DNA of 64,000 nt from assembly GCA_021654635.1 (NCBI GenBank), contig AP025179.1, positions 1,984,001-2,048,000 on the forward strand. Direction: 5' to 3'. Made by a program: the position numbers and the translations under genes. The stretch comes from Mycobacterium kiyosense (GTDB lineage Bacteria; Actinomycetota; Actinomycetes; Mycobacteriales; Mycobacteriaceae). Shown piece after piece: positions 16,995 through 25,078 of the stretch (the stretch's first letter is position 1; every line of letters begins with the position of its first letter). The notes beneath the pieces were generated by a model. That model was given only the letters and a program-made list of their open reading frames with translations. It did no database searches and was not told the DNA's origin.

Positions 16995-17304
16995 GGCTGT
17001 AATGCGCTCTCTGACTCTGCTTTACGAAATCGGCCGTGACACATGGCCACTGGGGCAAATTCTAACCGACTCTAGCCCGCGCGTGCGCACCCTCAGATGG
17101 GGGCCGCGGCCCGAAACGCGATGGGGTATAACGAGTTAACGGGCATTGGACACACGCGCCGCGCAAGTCCCCAGGCATCTGGCCGGCTCCCTTACAGGAG
17201 AGCTAGCGCAGTCAGCTAGGCCGCCGTCGCGAAGACGCGAGTGGTCCCTTCAGCGCTTGCGTCTTCGTTCCACGGTTCCCCACCGAACTTGTACGGAGAC
17301 AACA
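16995..17304. promoter_or_regulatory. Divergent control region between replication and capsid transcripts
   Basis: This region holds the promoters for the minus-strand replication operon and the plus-strand capsid gene. Visible elements are GTATAACGAGTTAACGG near 17127, CTAGC-N7-GCTAG at about 17202-17220, and a perfect inverted repeat CGAAGACGC (17230-17238) with GCGTCTTCG (17259-17267) in the capsid leader. No gene is supported. Confidence 0.5.
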
Positions 17305-18477
17305 ATGACCACTCTCACCACCGCACGAACCAATCTGACTGACTTGCAGTCGCTTCGCCTTCCGCCGTTTGGCGGTGAGGGCGGTTACGGCACTGAAGGC
17401 GATGTGTTGGTCAATGTGACCGCCGATGGTGTTGACCTCAATGTCATCTGGGCCGAAGTAGCCGCAGTCATCAAGGCGTGGAACGCCGAACGGTCAGCCT
17501 TGACTAGCCTTATGGCCTTCAACACCACCGATGCTGCATCGGCCATTCCGCAGAGCCGGTCCAGCGACAGCTTCGAGGAAGCGTCGGAATTTGGTGAGCC
17601 AGAGGGCATCCGGCCGCCTAGCAACTACCACCTCATGGGGTAAACCTTCAAGGACTTCGACCTGGCGACCCGCTGGACGTGGAAGTTTTTGCGAGACAGC
17701 ACCGCTGAACAGGTCCGCGCGGTTGCCAACTACGCGTTGGATGCCGACAACAAGCTCACCACCGGCACCATTCTTGAGCGTCTATTTGACCCAACGCAGC
17801 GCGAAAACAACTGGGGCCATCCAGTCTTCGGGCTCTTTAACGGCGACGGCCTGCAACCTCCGGCCTACTTGGGGAAGGAATTTGCGGTACCACACCAGCA
17901 CTACCTCGTCAGTGAGAGCGCGGTAATCGACTCTGCAGACCTTGAGACAGCCGTTCGCAAGGTCACCGAACACGGCTACGGAGTGGAGTCCAACTCCAAG
18001 CTGCTGGCGCTGATGAACCCGGCCGAAGCAGAAGTGGTGTCTACATTCAAAGCTGGCGTAGAAAACGCGACCGGCATTTTCGCCAAGCATGATTACATTC
18101 CGTCCCAGGGAGCACCGGCCTACTTCTCTCCCGACGAGATCGTGGGCCAGGTGGCGCCGGAGTCCTACAACGGTCTGAAGGTTCAAGGCTCCTACGGCCC
18201 GGTGTGGGTGATCCAGTCTGACTTCATCCCGGCCGGGTACTTCGCGGTGGTTGCCACTTACGGAGCCAATAGCCCCAACAACGTGATCGGTTTCCGCGAG
18301 CACGTTCAGCGTCAGTATCAAGGCCTGCGTACGATTCCCGGACTGCAGCCTGGATATCCCCTGGCCGGGGCTTACTTCCAACGTAGCTTCGGTGTTGGTG
18401 TGCGCCGTCGCGGCCAGGCCTGCGTCACCCAGATCGCAGTCGCTGGTGAATACACCGTTCCGGTGATCCCGAAGTGA
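17305..18477 (+). pseudogene. Phage major capsid protein, interrupted by in-frame TAA
   Basis: The frame opens at ATG 17305 after ACGGAGACAAC with MTTLTTARTNLTDLQSLRLP. It stops at TAA 17641-17643 after NYHLMG, then continues in the same frame with TFKDFDLATRWTWKFLRDST and the rest of a capsid protein of about 390 residues. Comparable phage capsids have a Tyr here (LGYTFKDYDL), so a TAC or TAT to TAA change explains the stop. The second half includes SESAVIDSADLETAV, YFSPDEIVGQVAPESYNG and a C-terminal FQRSFGVGVRRRGQ. It is the only structural gene in the element. In satellites such a capsid can make smaller shells or replace the helper's capsid. The family assignment is from general resemblance to mycobacteriophage capsids. 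Confidence 0.78.
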
Positions 18478-18620
18478 CCCCGTCAGAGTGGCTGAGCAGC
18501 AACCTGGCTCATGTCCTGGTTGCCGTGGCACAGGCCGGTGCAGCGCTTGCCGGCTCAACTTCCGAACCTGTTGCAGCACAGACGAATGCTCACCCGCCAG
18601 CAGGTTCGCAAGATGTCTAG
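18474..18620 (+). CDS. Small protein coupled to the capsid gene
   Basis: A 48-residue frame begins at GTG 18474 in a GTGA overlap with the capsid stop and ends at TAG 18618-18620, overlapping the next ATG. It reads MTPSEWLSSNLAHVLVAVAQ, then a Gly/Ala/Pro-rich end. The double overlap supports a real gene despite its small size. No function is recognised. Confidence 0.45.
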   Translation: MTPSEWLSSNLAHVLVAVAQAGAALAGSTSEPVAAQTNAHPPAGSQDV

Positions 18621-18825
18621 CACCGGTTCCCGCATCTCCGGTTGCGGCAGCGACGACATTCGCCGTCCGCTGGACATGGACGAGCTTGACGCTGAGGCTA
18701 GCGAATTCTCCTGGGGACCGGGTCTGGTGCCGAGAGGCTTCGAGTCGGCACCGGTGTCAGAGGGCGGCATGTACTCGGGTCTGACCCCCGACTGCACGCC
18801 ACAAGTCCGCGTGGAACGGCGGTAG
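18613..18825 (+). CDS. Small hypothetical protein downstream of the capsid
   Basis: A 70-residue acidic protein starting MSSTGSRISGCGSDDIRRPL, with FSWGPGLVPRGF in the middle. An upstream in-frame ATG at 18586 is possible. The chosen start overlaps the preceding stop by eight bases. It lies in the capsid transcript with nine bases to the next gene. No family is recognised; short genes next to capsid genes can be decoration or head-completion factors, which is only a guess here. Confidence 0.5.
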   Translation: MSSTGSRISGCGSDDIRRPLDMDELDAEASEFSWGPGLVPRGFESAPVSEGGMYSGLTPDCTPQVRVERR

Positions 18826-18834
18826 GAGGCATCA

Positions 18835-18954
18835 ATGGCTACCAAGAAACAGGCGGCAGCTCGCCTCAGGTTCACCCGCCAGGCTAAGGCCAAGGGCAGC
18901 AGCAAGATCGGCCGCCGCGCTAAAAGTTCCGCAAGGCAACGCAAGAAGTCCTAA
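18835..18954 (+). CDS. Very basic 39-residue protein
   Basis: ATG 18835 follows AGGAGG at ideal spacing. The product MATKKQAAARLRFTRQAKAK continues with further Lys, Arg and Ser to KSSARQRKKS. Nearly half the residues are Lys or Arg, with no acidic residue. It resembles protamine-like or nucleic-acid-binding peptides. Its place as last gene of the capsid transcript makes DNA condensation or packaging support conceivable. It ends 45 bp before a strong hairpin. Confidence 0.6.
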   Translation: MATKKQAAARLRFTRQAKAKGSSKIGRRAKSSARQRKKS

Positions 18955-18999
18955 CAGACCGGCTGCGCGCGGTTCTGCCTGTAACCCGACGCGCGCCGC

Positions 19000-19042
19000 A
19001 CTTGGCCGCCTGGGTTCCTCCATTCCGCCTGGGCGGCCAAGT
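19000..19042 (+). terminator. Hairpin terminator of the capsid transcript
   Basis: ACTTGGCCGCC (19000-19010) is the exact reverse complement of GGCGGCCAAGT (19032-19042), with a 21-base loop. There is no T-run. Its position 45 bp after the last gene of the plus-strand capsid transcript, facing the end of a minus-strand gene, supports a terminator. Confidence 0.6.
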
Positions 19043-19207
19043 GGTATCTCGGCGTAGGCAGGGGCCGGGGTGGTGTGATCCTGCCGCTATGTAGTTATCA
19101 ATGTTCGTGACCGTTGTGCGGGTCAGCAGTGCCAGTCGCGGAGTCGAACCGCGATTCGGGCAGCAAGATGCGCGACGACCGTCCCGGCGGTGTGCGGCCA
19201 GAGCTTT

Positions 19208-19444
19208 CTACCGCCGCGCAAGGGGAGGAAGCTTCTGGCGCTCTTCGTCCAGGATTTCCTCGGCGCTCCACTTCGCCTCGATGTACTCCAGCCACCTAAT
19301 CAACGGCAATAGCCGAACCATCTGGTCTTGATCAACCGTTAGCTCGATATCGCCGAATTCAGCCTGCTCGAACAGGTAACCCATGTGAGGCAGCAAGTTG
19401 CCCGCCTCGACAAGTAACGCGGTCGGTATCTCGGTGTAGGACAC
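19208..19444 (-). CDS. Small hypothetical protein at the right end of the element
   Basis: A 78-residue acidic protein starting MSYTEIPTALLVEAGNLLPH. The GTG at 19442-19444 follows GAGAGGAATAGCT. The second half, EAKWSAEEILDEERQKLPPL, is an amphipathic helix. It is the only supported gene between the capsid transcript and attR and is transcribed towards the capsid genes. A palindrome 60 bp upstream may control it. No family is recognised. Confidence 0.6.
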   Translation of the reverse strand: MSYTEIPTALLVEAGNLLPHMGYLFEQAEFGDIELTVDQDQMVRLLPLIRWLEYIEAKWSAEEILDEERQKLPPLARR

Positions 19445-19503
19445 AGCTATTCCTCTCGGATGGAAACACGGCATCCTCACCGATTGTGAAGATGGACCAC
19501 GTT

Positions 19504-19521
19504 GTTACGGGCCGTCGTAAC
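19504..19521. promoter_or_regulatory. Palindrome GTTACG-N6-CGTAAC
   Basis: Perfect six-base arms around a six-base spacer lie 60 bp upstream of the GTG of the minus-strand gene ending at 19208. Geometry and position fit an operator for a dimeric repressor. Confidence 0.45.
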
Positions 19522-19746
19522 GGTAAGCACCAGAGAGTTAGCTGTGCAAGGGCTTCACGTAAGAGCCTGGAGCCGTGAACTGCGTTTCTCTACGGAATGT
19601 GGTTACCACAGCTATTAGCTGTTCTGTTGCATCATTCGCAGCAGCGGCGGAACCGGCAATCGGCGGTAAGTAGCGGCTATATTGAGCGGGCAACGCGATT
19701 ACGGCCCGCTTTGCGCCATGGTCGAGCGGGCGGTCCAAGGGTGGTG

Positions 19747-19762
19747 TGTGATGCATATCACA
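19747..19762. promoter_or_regulatory. Perfect Crp-type site TGTGA-N6-TCACA
   Basis: TGTGATGCATATCACA matches the mycobacterial Crp (Rv3676-type) consensus exactly, and the symmetry extends one base further on each side (GTGTGAT and ATCACAC). It lies in the right-end region of the element with no clear gene immediately downstream on either strand. The match is seen; binding and target are inferred. Confidence 0.5.
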
Positions 19763-20045
19763 CCTGTTGTGGGTGGACGGTTTACCACACGGCTAGCTGC
19801 TGGCGAGGTGCTGTGCCGCCGACAAACCAGGCCAAGAGTCGCGGCGGGGAGGGCGACTGTTCGTCCTAGGCCGCCCGCCCGGCCCGAAAAGTTGCGGGCC
19901 GAACCTCCCGCGCACCGCTGTAGACATCACCGGAGCCAACCGGTGCGCCACCCACGTGCAGTCTCGGCATGCCGGTGTGAGTGTGCCCGTCGCGGCTTCC
20001 GTGTCGGCCACGGCACCACCTACGCCCAAGTGAACCTATCCGCGC

Positions 20046-20067
20046 AAAGTGTGGACAAAGTGTGGAC
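20046..20067. repeat. Two AAAGTGTGGAC repeats, candidate integrase arm sites
   Basis: AAAGTGTGGAC occurs twice in tandem, one helical turn apart, about 75 bp inside the attR core. A related GTGTGGAC and an inverted copy lie near attL (6927-6947). Direct repeats at one-turn spacing beside a core site are typical arm-type sites for tyrosine integrases. This is inference from layout. Confidence 0.4.
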
Positions 20068-20140
20068 GTAACGACCGGCGGACGGCGCAAGTGCGTCTGT
20101 TAGCTCGGCTAGTTACCCACTCTGATCTGGCGCTTTTGTT

Positions 20141-20183
20141 GCGCCCCCGGCACGACTCGAACGTGCGACCTAGGGATTAGAAG
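20141..20183. other. attR: right attachment site within tRNA-Arg(TCT)
   Basis: The 43 bases are identical to attL at 6712-6754 and form the 3' part of the tRNA gene on the minus strand. Integration has left the tRNA gene complete at this end, which is the normal outcome for elements that carry the tRNA 3' end in attP. Confidence 0.9.
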
Positions 20184-20215
20184 GCCCTTGCTCTATCCAC
20201 CTGAGCTACGGGGGC
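20142..20215 (-). tRNA. tRNA-Arg (anticodon TCT)
   Basis: On the minus strand the 7-bp acceptor stem GCCCCCG/CGGGGGC, D arm GCTC-GAGC, anticodon loop CTTCTAA (anticodon TCT) and T arm GCACG-TTCGAGT-CGTGC are all present. Length is 74 bases with discriminator G, and the CCA is not encoded. The anticodon stem has one mismatched pair next to the loop. The 3' part doubles as attR of the element. Confidence 0.93.
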
Positions 20216-20390
20216 AATGCGCAGGTCAGTCTATCCAACCGCGAAAAATGAAGCGGCACAGACGACACAACCGAACGGATATGTGTTTAGCCAGGCTTTA
20301 GATCGGCTATGGTGTGAGCCTCGACACACGTACAACATCGGCCGGTCATCGGCCGTCAACCGCAACGAGGCGTGTGCCTGACGTCGAGGG

Positions 20391-21662
20391 GTGGACTTCG
20401 TTATGTGCTTGTCCAGTGTGACTTCGCGGTGCTCGCGGGTCGGTGCTGAGGCGCTACGACAGGGTGCTCATCTGGCTGCGGACGCCAAGGACACCTACCG
20501 GGCTGGTGCTTTGTTGCTGCGTGGATCGCCTTTCGCGGTGGGTTGGGTGGCCGGCTGGCTGGCCACCGAATTTCCGCCGCACGTGGTGACCGGGCACGCG
20601 CTGACCCGGATCGCTCCGCCCTCGATCAACCGGGTGGGCGCCAACTGGGCCGCGCAGCGCGCCGGCGAGGCGCTCAACGCTGCGCTCGAGCACGCGTTCG
20701 GTCCTGATTTCCGCGACCTGGTGTACCACCCGACCACCAACCGGTCGGTCTTGCCGCGGCGCGGCTTGCTGCCCAAGCCCAAGCCCGGCCCGCATCGCCG
20801 CTACGCGGCCAAAACCTCCAACATCTCCTACGGTCCGGGCGGCAACGAGCATCTGCTGGACATCTGGCGCCGTCCCGACCTGGCGCCCGGGCATCGGGCG
20901 CCGGTGCTGATCCAGGTGCCCGGCGGCGCGTGGAGCGTCAACGGCAAGCGTCCGCAGGCCTACACGCTGATGAGCCGGATGGTCGAACTCGGCTGGATCT
21001 GCGTGTCGATCAACTACAGCAAGAGCCCGCGGGCCAAGTTTCCGGCCCACATCGTCGATGTCAAGCGGGCCATCGCCTGGGTTCGCGAGAACATCGGCGA
21101 CTACGGCGGCGACTCCGACTTCATCGCCATCACCGGCGGCTCAGCGGGTGGACACCTTGCCTCGCTGGCCGCGCTCACCCCTAACGACCCGACGTTCCAG
21201 CCGGGCTTCGAGCGCGCCGACACCACGGTCCAGGCTGTTGCGCCCTACTACGGCGTCTACGACTTCACCGACTTCGACAATATGCACGAAATGATGCTGC
21301 CGTTCCTGGAGCAGTTCGTGCTGAAGGCCCGTTTCGACAAGCATCCGGACCGCTTCGTCGCCGCCTCGCCGATTTCCTACGTGCACAGCGAGGCGCCGCC
21401 GTTCTTCGTGCTGCACGGTGAGCGCGACGAACTGGTGCCCAGCGGCCAGGCCAGAGCTTTCTGCGCGGCGCTGCGCGGCGCCGGGGCCGCCACGGTGTCC
21501 TACGCCGAACTGGCCAACGCGCATCACGCATTCGACATCACCCCGACCGTGCGGTCCAGGCTGGCCGCCGACGCCGTCGCCGACTTCCTCGGCGTCGTCT
21601 ATGGACGTCGGGAGAGCGCAGAACTCAGTTCGTTCGCGTTGTCGGCCTCGCCGGCCAGCTGA
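20391..21662 (+). CDS. lipQ: Carboxylesterase/lipase LipQ-like
   Basis: A 423-residue alpha/beta hydrolase. The nucleophile is Ser near residue 251 in ITGGSAGGHLA; the charge relay is completed by Asp in LHGERDELVP and His in NAHHAFD. The oxyanion segment is VPGGAW in place of the classic HGGG. The N-terminal 130 residues are a helical cap typical of mycobacterial Lip proteins. It should hydrolyse short to medium acyl esters. A GTG start is given; ATG 20403 would give 419 residues, against 421 remembered for M. tuberculosis LipQ (Rv2485c). It is the first core gene right of the element and is followed by the acyltransferase genes in the conserved order. Confidence 0.88.
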   Translation: MDFVMCLSSVTSRCSRVGAEALRQGAHLAADAKDTYRAGALLLRGSPFAVGWVAGWLATEFPPHVVTGHALTRIAPPSINRVGANWAAQRAGEALNAALEHAFGPDFRDLVYHPTTNRSVLPRRGLLPKPKPGPHRRYAAKTSNISYGPGGNEHLLDIWRRPDLAPGHRAPVLIQVPGGAWSVNGKRPQAYTLMSRMVELGWICVSINYSKSPRAKFPAHIVDVKRAIAWVRENIGDYGGDSDFIAITGGSAGGHLASLAALTPNDPTFQPGFERADTTVQAVAPYYGVYDFTDFDNMHEMMLPFLEQFVLKARFDKHPDRFVAASPISYVHSEAPPFFVLHGERDELVPSGQARAFCAALRGAGAATVSYAELANAHHAFDITPTVRSRLAADAVADFLGVVYGRRESAELSSFALSASPAS

Positions 21663-21828
21663 CCCGGGTCGCGTCGCACGGCCGGTCCGGTCCGGTCCGC
21701 CGATCCTCACTTTCACCACCGCATGAACCGGACTAGCGTTGGGTGGGCATTATGGTCGCTGGGCTGAGAGCAGGAGGGTCGATCAGCGGTGAGGTGTCGA
21801 GGTATCCGGTCCGCTGGGGGTTGTGAGC

Positions 21829-23304
21829 ATGGCTGAGTCCGGCGGTGCGCTCGGGTCGTCCGACGAACTCGGACCTGTGGACTATCTGTTGCACCGGGGC
21901 GAGGCGCATCCACGGACGCGTTCGGGAATCATGGCGCTGGAGCTGCTGGACACCACCCCAGACTGGAACCGCTTCCGCACCCGCTTCGAGCACGCATCCC
22001 GAAAAGTGTTGCGGCTGCGGCAAAAGGTGGTGGTGCCCACCCTCCCGACGGCCGCGCCGCGGTGGGTGGTCGACCCCGATTTCAACCTCGACTTCCACGT
22101 GCGTCGGGTACGGGTGGCCGAACCCGGCACGTTGCGCGAAGTGTTCGATCTGGCCGAGGTGATGCTGCAGTCGCCAATGGACATCTCACGCCCGCTGTGG
22201 ACGGCCACCCTGGTCGAGGGCCTGCCCGACGGTAAGGCGGCCACGCTGCTGCACCTGAGCCATGCGGTCACCGATGGGGTGGGCAGCGTCGAGATGTTCG
22301 CCGAGATCTACGACGGGGAGCGAGAACCGCCGGCGCGTCCGGTGCCGCCGCAACCCATCCCGGAGGATCTGACCCCTAACGACCTGATGCGCGAGGGCAT
22401 CAACCACCTGCCTCTCGCGATCGTCGGGGGTGCCCTGGGCGTGCTGACCGGTGCGGTGTCGGCGGCCGGGCGCGCAGTGCTGGATCCGGTGTCCACCGTC
22501 TCGGGAATCGTCGGCTACGCCACTTCTGGTGCCCGCGTGCTCAACCGGGCCGCCGAGCCGTCACCGCTGCTGCGCCGGCGCAGCCTGACAAGTCGCACCG
22601 AGGCGATCGACATCCGGCTGTCCGATCTGCACAAGGCGGCCAAGGCCGCCGGCGGCTCCATCAACGACGCCTACCTGGCTGGTCTGTGCGGGGCGCTGCG
22701 TCGCTACCACGAGGCGCTCGGGGTGCCGATCAGGACCCTGCCGATGGCGGTGCCGGTGAATCTGCGGGCCGAAGGCGATGCGGGCGGCGGCAACAATTTC
22801 ACCGGAGTCAATCTGGCCGCACCGGTCGGCACCGTCGACCCGGTGGCCCGGATCAAGAAGATCCGCGCGCAGATGACCCAACGCCGGGACGAGCCGGCGA
22901 TGAACATCATCGGGTCTATTGCGCCGGTGCTGAGCGTGCTGCCGACGGCGGTGCTCGAGGGCATCACCGGCTCGGTCGTCGGCTCCGACGTACAGGCAAG
23001 CAACATCCCGGTCTACCCGGGCGACACCTACATCGCTGGCGCAAAGGTGTTGCGGCAGTACGGTATCGGACCGCTGCCCGGTGTCGCCATGATGGTCGTG
23101 TTGATCTCCCGCGGTGGGTGGTGCACCATCACCGCGCGCTATGACCGGGCGTCGGTGCGAAAGGACGACTTGTTCGCGCAGTGCCTACTGGATGGGTTCG
23201 ACGAGATCCTCGCGCTTGCCGGTGATCCGCCGGCGCGTGCGGTGCCCGCGTCCTTCGAGGCCAAGGCCGCGGCCGAGGCTTCTCGATCGGTATCGGGCTC
23301 ATGA
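21829..23304 (+). CDS. Wax ester synthase/diacylglycerol acyltransferase (Rv2484c-type)
   Basis: A 491-residue member of the WS/DGAT family, which joins acyl-CoA to alcohols or diacylglycerol to make storage lipids. The active-site segment is LHLSHAVTDGVGS near residue 145: the HHxxxDG motif appears as SHAVTDG, so the first His is replaced while the catalytic second His and the Asp-Gly remain. NLRAEGDAGGGNNFTGVNL and the C-terminal PLPGVAMMVVLISRGGW are typical for the family. The ATG at 21829 is chosen because GGGGG lies eight bases upstream and the resulting length equals that remembered for Rv2484c; GTG 21823 is the alternative. The stop overlaps the plsC start by four bases. Confidence 0.88.
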   Translation: MAESGGALGSSDELGPVDYLLHRGEAHPRTRSGIMALELLDTTPDWNRFRTRFEHASRKVLRLRQKVVVPTLPTAAPRWVVDPDFNLDFHVRRVRVAEPGTLREVFDLAEVMLQSPMDISRPLWTATLVEGLPDGKAATLLHLSHAVTDGVGSVEMFAEIYDGEREPPARPVPPQPIPEDLTPNDLMREGINHLPLAIVGGALGVLTGAVSAAGRAVLDPVSTVSGIVGYATSGARVLNRAAEPSPLLRRRSLTSRTEAIDIRLSDLHKAAKAAGGSINDAYLAGLCGALRRYHEALGVPIRTLPMAVPVNLRAEGDAGGGNNFTGVNLAAPVGTVDPVARIKKIRAQMTQRRDEPAMNIIGSIAPVLSVLPTAVLEGITGSVVGSDVQASNIPVYPGDTYIAGAKVLRQYGIGPLPGVAMMVVLISRGGWCTITARYDRASVRKDDLFAQCLLDGFDEILALAGDPPARAVPASFEAKAAAEASRSVSGS

Positions 23305-25070
23305 GCAGCGCTGACGAGCCGGACGCGGGTTCACAGCCCAAAGATCTGCGGCTGCCGGGTTCGGTGGCCGAGATCATGGCCAGCCCGCCGGGCCCGAAGG
23401 TCGGTGCGTTCTTCGACCTGGACGGCACGCTGGTAGCCGGCTTCACCGCGGTCATCCTCACCCAGGAGCGGCTGCGCCGCCGCGACATGGGGGTGGGCGA
23501 ACTTCTCAGCATGGTGCAGGGCGCCCTGAACCACTCCCTGGGCCGCATCGAGTTCGAGGACCTGATCAGCAAGGCGTCGATGGCCTTGGCGGGTCGGTTG
23601 CTGAGTGACCTGGACGAGATCGGCGAGCGGTTGTTCAATCAGCGCATCGAGTCCCGGATCTACCCGGAGATGCGGGAACTGGTGCGCGCGCACGTGGCTC
23701 GGGGCCACACCGTGGTGCTCAGCTCGTCGGCGTTGACCATCCAGGTCAACCCCGTAGCCCGATTCCTCGGCATCACCAACACGCTGACCAACAAGTTCGA
23801 GACCACCGAAGACGGAATCCTCACCGGAGGCGTTCTGAAGCCGATCCTGTGGGGACCCGGCAAAGCCGCTGCGGTGCAACGGTTTGCCGCCGAGCACGAC
23901 ATCGACCTGAAAGAGAGCTACTTCTACGCCGACGGCGACGAGGACGTGGCCCTGATGTATCTGGTGGGCAATCCACGGCCAACCAACCCTGAGGGCAAGA
24001 TGGCCGCCGTCGCCAAGAAGCGCGGCTGGCCGATCCTGAAATTCGACAGCCGCGGCGGGGTGGGGCTGCGACGGCAGATTCGCACCCTGGCCGGATTCAG
24101 TTCGATGGTGCCGGTCGCCGCCGGCGCGGTGGGGTTGGGGCTGCTGACCCGCAACCGCCGGCGCGGCGTCAACTTCTTCACCTCGAACTTCTCGCAGCTG
24201 TTGTTGACGACCTGCGGCGTCCGCCTGAACGTGCTGGGCAGAGAGAATCTGACCGCGCAGCGTCCGGCCGTCTTCATCTTCAACCACCGCAACCAGGTCG
24301 ACCCGATCATCTCCGGTGCGCTGGTGAAGGACAACTGGGTCGGCGTGGGCAAGAAGGAACTGGAGCGCGACCCGGTCATGGGCCCCCTGGGCAAGCTGCT
24401 CGACGGGGTGTTCATCGACCGCGACGACGTGAACTCCGCGGTGGAGACGCTGCACACCGTCGAAGACCGTGCCCGCAACGGCCTGTCCATCGTGATCGCA
24501 CCCGAGGGCACCCGGTTGGACACCAACGAAGTCGGGCCCTTCAAGAAGGGGCCGTTCCGGATTGCGATGTCGGTGGGAATCCCCATAGTTCCCATCGTGA
24601 TTCGCAACGCCGAGATCATCGCGTCGCGCAACTCGACAACGCTGAACCCGGGCACGGTCGACGTGGCGGTGTTCCCGCCGATCCCGGTCGACGACTGGAC
24701 GCTGGACACGCTGCCCGACCGCATCGCCGAGATACGCCAGCTCTACCTCGACACGCTGGCCGACTGGCCGGTCGGTGAGCTGCCCGAGGCTGAGTTGTAC
24801 ACGAGGGAGAAGCCGGCCAAGAAGGCTCCCGCGAAAAAGGCTGCGGCCAAGAAGGCTCCGGCGAAAAAGGCTGCGGCCAAGAAGGCTCCCGCGAAAAAGG
24901 CTGCGGCGAAGAAAGCTCCGGCCAAGAGGGTTCCAGCCAAGAAGGCTGAAGCCAGGGCCACACCGGACGCTACTCCGCACGAGTCCACCGTCACGCCGAA
25001 AAGTGCTGAGCCACAACAGCACAACGCAGAACAGCAGCCGGCCGCCGACGCGTCGGGTACTAGGCCCTGA
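23301..25070 (+). CDS. plsC: Bifunctional HAD phosphatase / 1-acylglycerol-3-phosphate acyltransferase with Lys-Ala tail
   Basis: A 589-residue two-domain protein. Residues 30-270 are a SerB-like HAD phosphatase: [29 protein letters not shown]. Residues 300-490 are a PlsC acyltransferase with the HX4D motif in [10 protein letters not shown] and the PEGTR motif, so it can acylate lysophosphatidic acid. The last 85 residues hold about four copies of a ten-residue unit such as [10 protein letters not shown], encoded by a 30-bp DNA repeat (about 24810-24935), ending in an acidic, Gln-rich stretch. This tail resembles those of histone-like proteins and is unusual for a lipid enzyme. The gene sits between WS/DGAT and plsB2 and overlaps the former, so phospholipid and storage-lipid genes are co-transcribed. 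Confidence 0.9.
   Translation: MSSADEPDAGSQPKDLRLPGSVAEIMASPPGPKVGAFFDLDGTLVAGFTAVILTQERLRRRDMGVGELLSMVQGALNHSLGRIEFEDLISKASMALAGRLLSDLDEIGERLFNQRIESRIYPEMRELVRAHVARGHTVVLSSSALTIQVNPVARFLGITNTLTNKFETTEDGILTGGVLKPILWGPGKAAAVQRFAAEHDIDLKESYFYADGDEDVALMYLVGNPRPTNPEGKMAAVAKKRGWPILKFDSRGGVGLRRQIRTLAGFSSMVPVAAGAVGLGLLTRNRRRGVNFFTSNFSQLLLTTCGVRLNVLGRENLTAQRPAVFIFNHRNQVDPIISGALVKDNWVGVGKKELERDPVMGPLGKLLDGVFIDRDDVNSAVETLHTVEDRARNGLSIVIAPEGTRLDTNEVGPFKKGPFRIAMSVGIPIVPIVIRNAEIIASRNSTTLNPGTVDVAVFPPIPVDDWTLDTLPDRIAEIRQLYLDTLADWPVGELPEAELYTREKPAKKAPAKKAAAKKAPAKKAAAKKAPAKKAAAKKAPAKRVPAKKAEARATPDATPHESTVTPKSAEPQQHNAEQQPAADASGTRP
24810..24935 (+). repeat. 30-bp tandem repeat encoding Lys-Ala tail of PlsC
   Basis: About four copies of a 30-bp unit beginning GCCAAGAAGGCTCC and containing GCGAAAAAGGCTGCG. 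Copies differ by single bases, mostly silent. It is prone to copy-number change and encodes the basic tail. Confidence 0.8.
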
Positions 25071-25078
25071 GGGCGGCC

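Larger units (their letters stand above)
19445..20140. other. Right-end regulatory and non-coding region of the element
   Basis: About 700 bp without a supported gene. It holds a GTTACG-N6-CGTAAC palindrome, a perfect Crp-type site and two 11-bp-spaced GTGTGGAC repeats near attR, listed separately. Open frames at 19538-19756 (minus) and 19682-20071 (plus) lack a ribosome binding site and any motif. Confidence 0.5.
6712..20183. mobile_element. Integrated phage satellite-like element (phiRv1/phiRv2-like) at tRNA-Arg(TCT)
   Basis: The element lies between 43-bp direct repeats. In order it carries: an exported protein, two membrane-anchored proteins, a tyrosine integrase, a serine recombinase, a small-terminase-like zinc protein, a 128-bp palindrome, a P-loop helicase-like protein, an HTH protein, a prim-pol primase, several small proteins, a divergent capsid gene with three small genes, and a further small gene. 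There is no portal, large terminase, tail or lysis gene. The combination of own replication, a capsid gene, a packaging-recognition gene and a size near 13 kb fits satellites that borrow a helper phage, as proposed for the M. tuberculosis phiRv elements. Both recombinases and the capsid gene are broken in this sequence, so the element may be immobile. Confidence 0.85.

Noticed and set aside
19137..19153. tRNA T-arm-like sequence (CGCGGTTCGACTCCGCG on the minus strand)
   Set aside because: No matching acceptor, D arm or anticodon arm could be fitted on either strand within 90 bases.
19682..20071. 129-codon plus-strand open frame near attR
   Set aside because: No ribosome binding site, Arg/Pro/Cys-rich composition typical of chance frames in GC-rich DNA, and it runs across the candidate arm sites.
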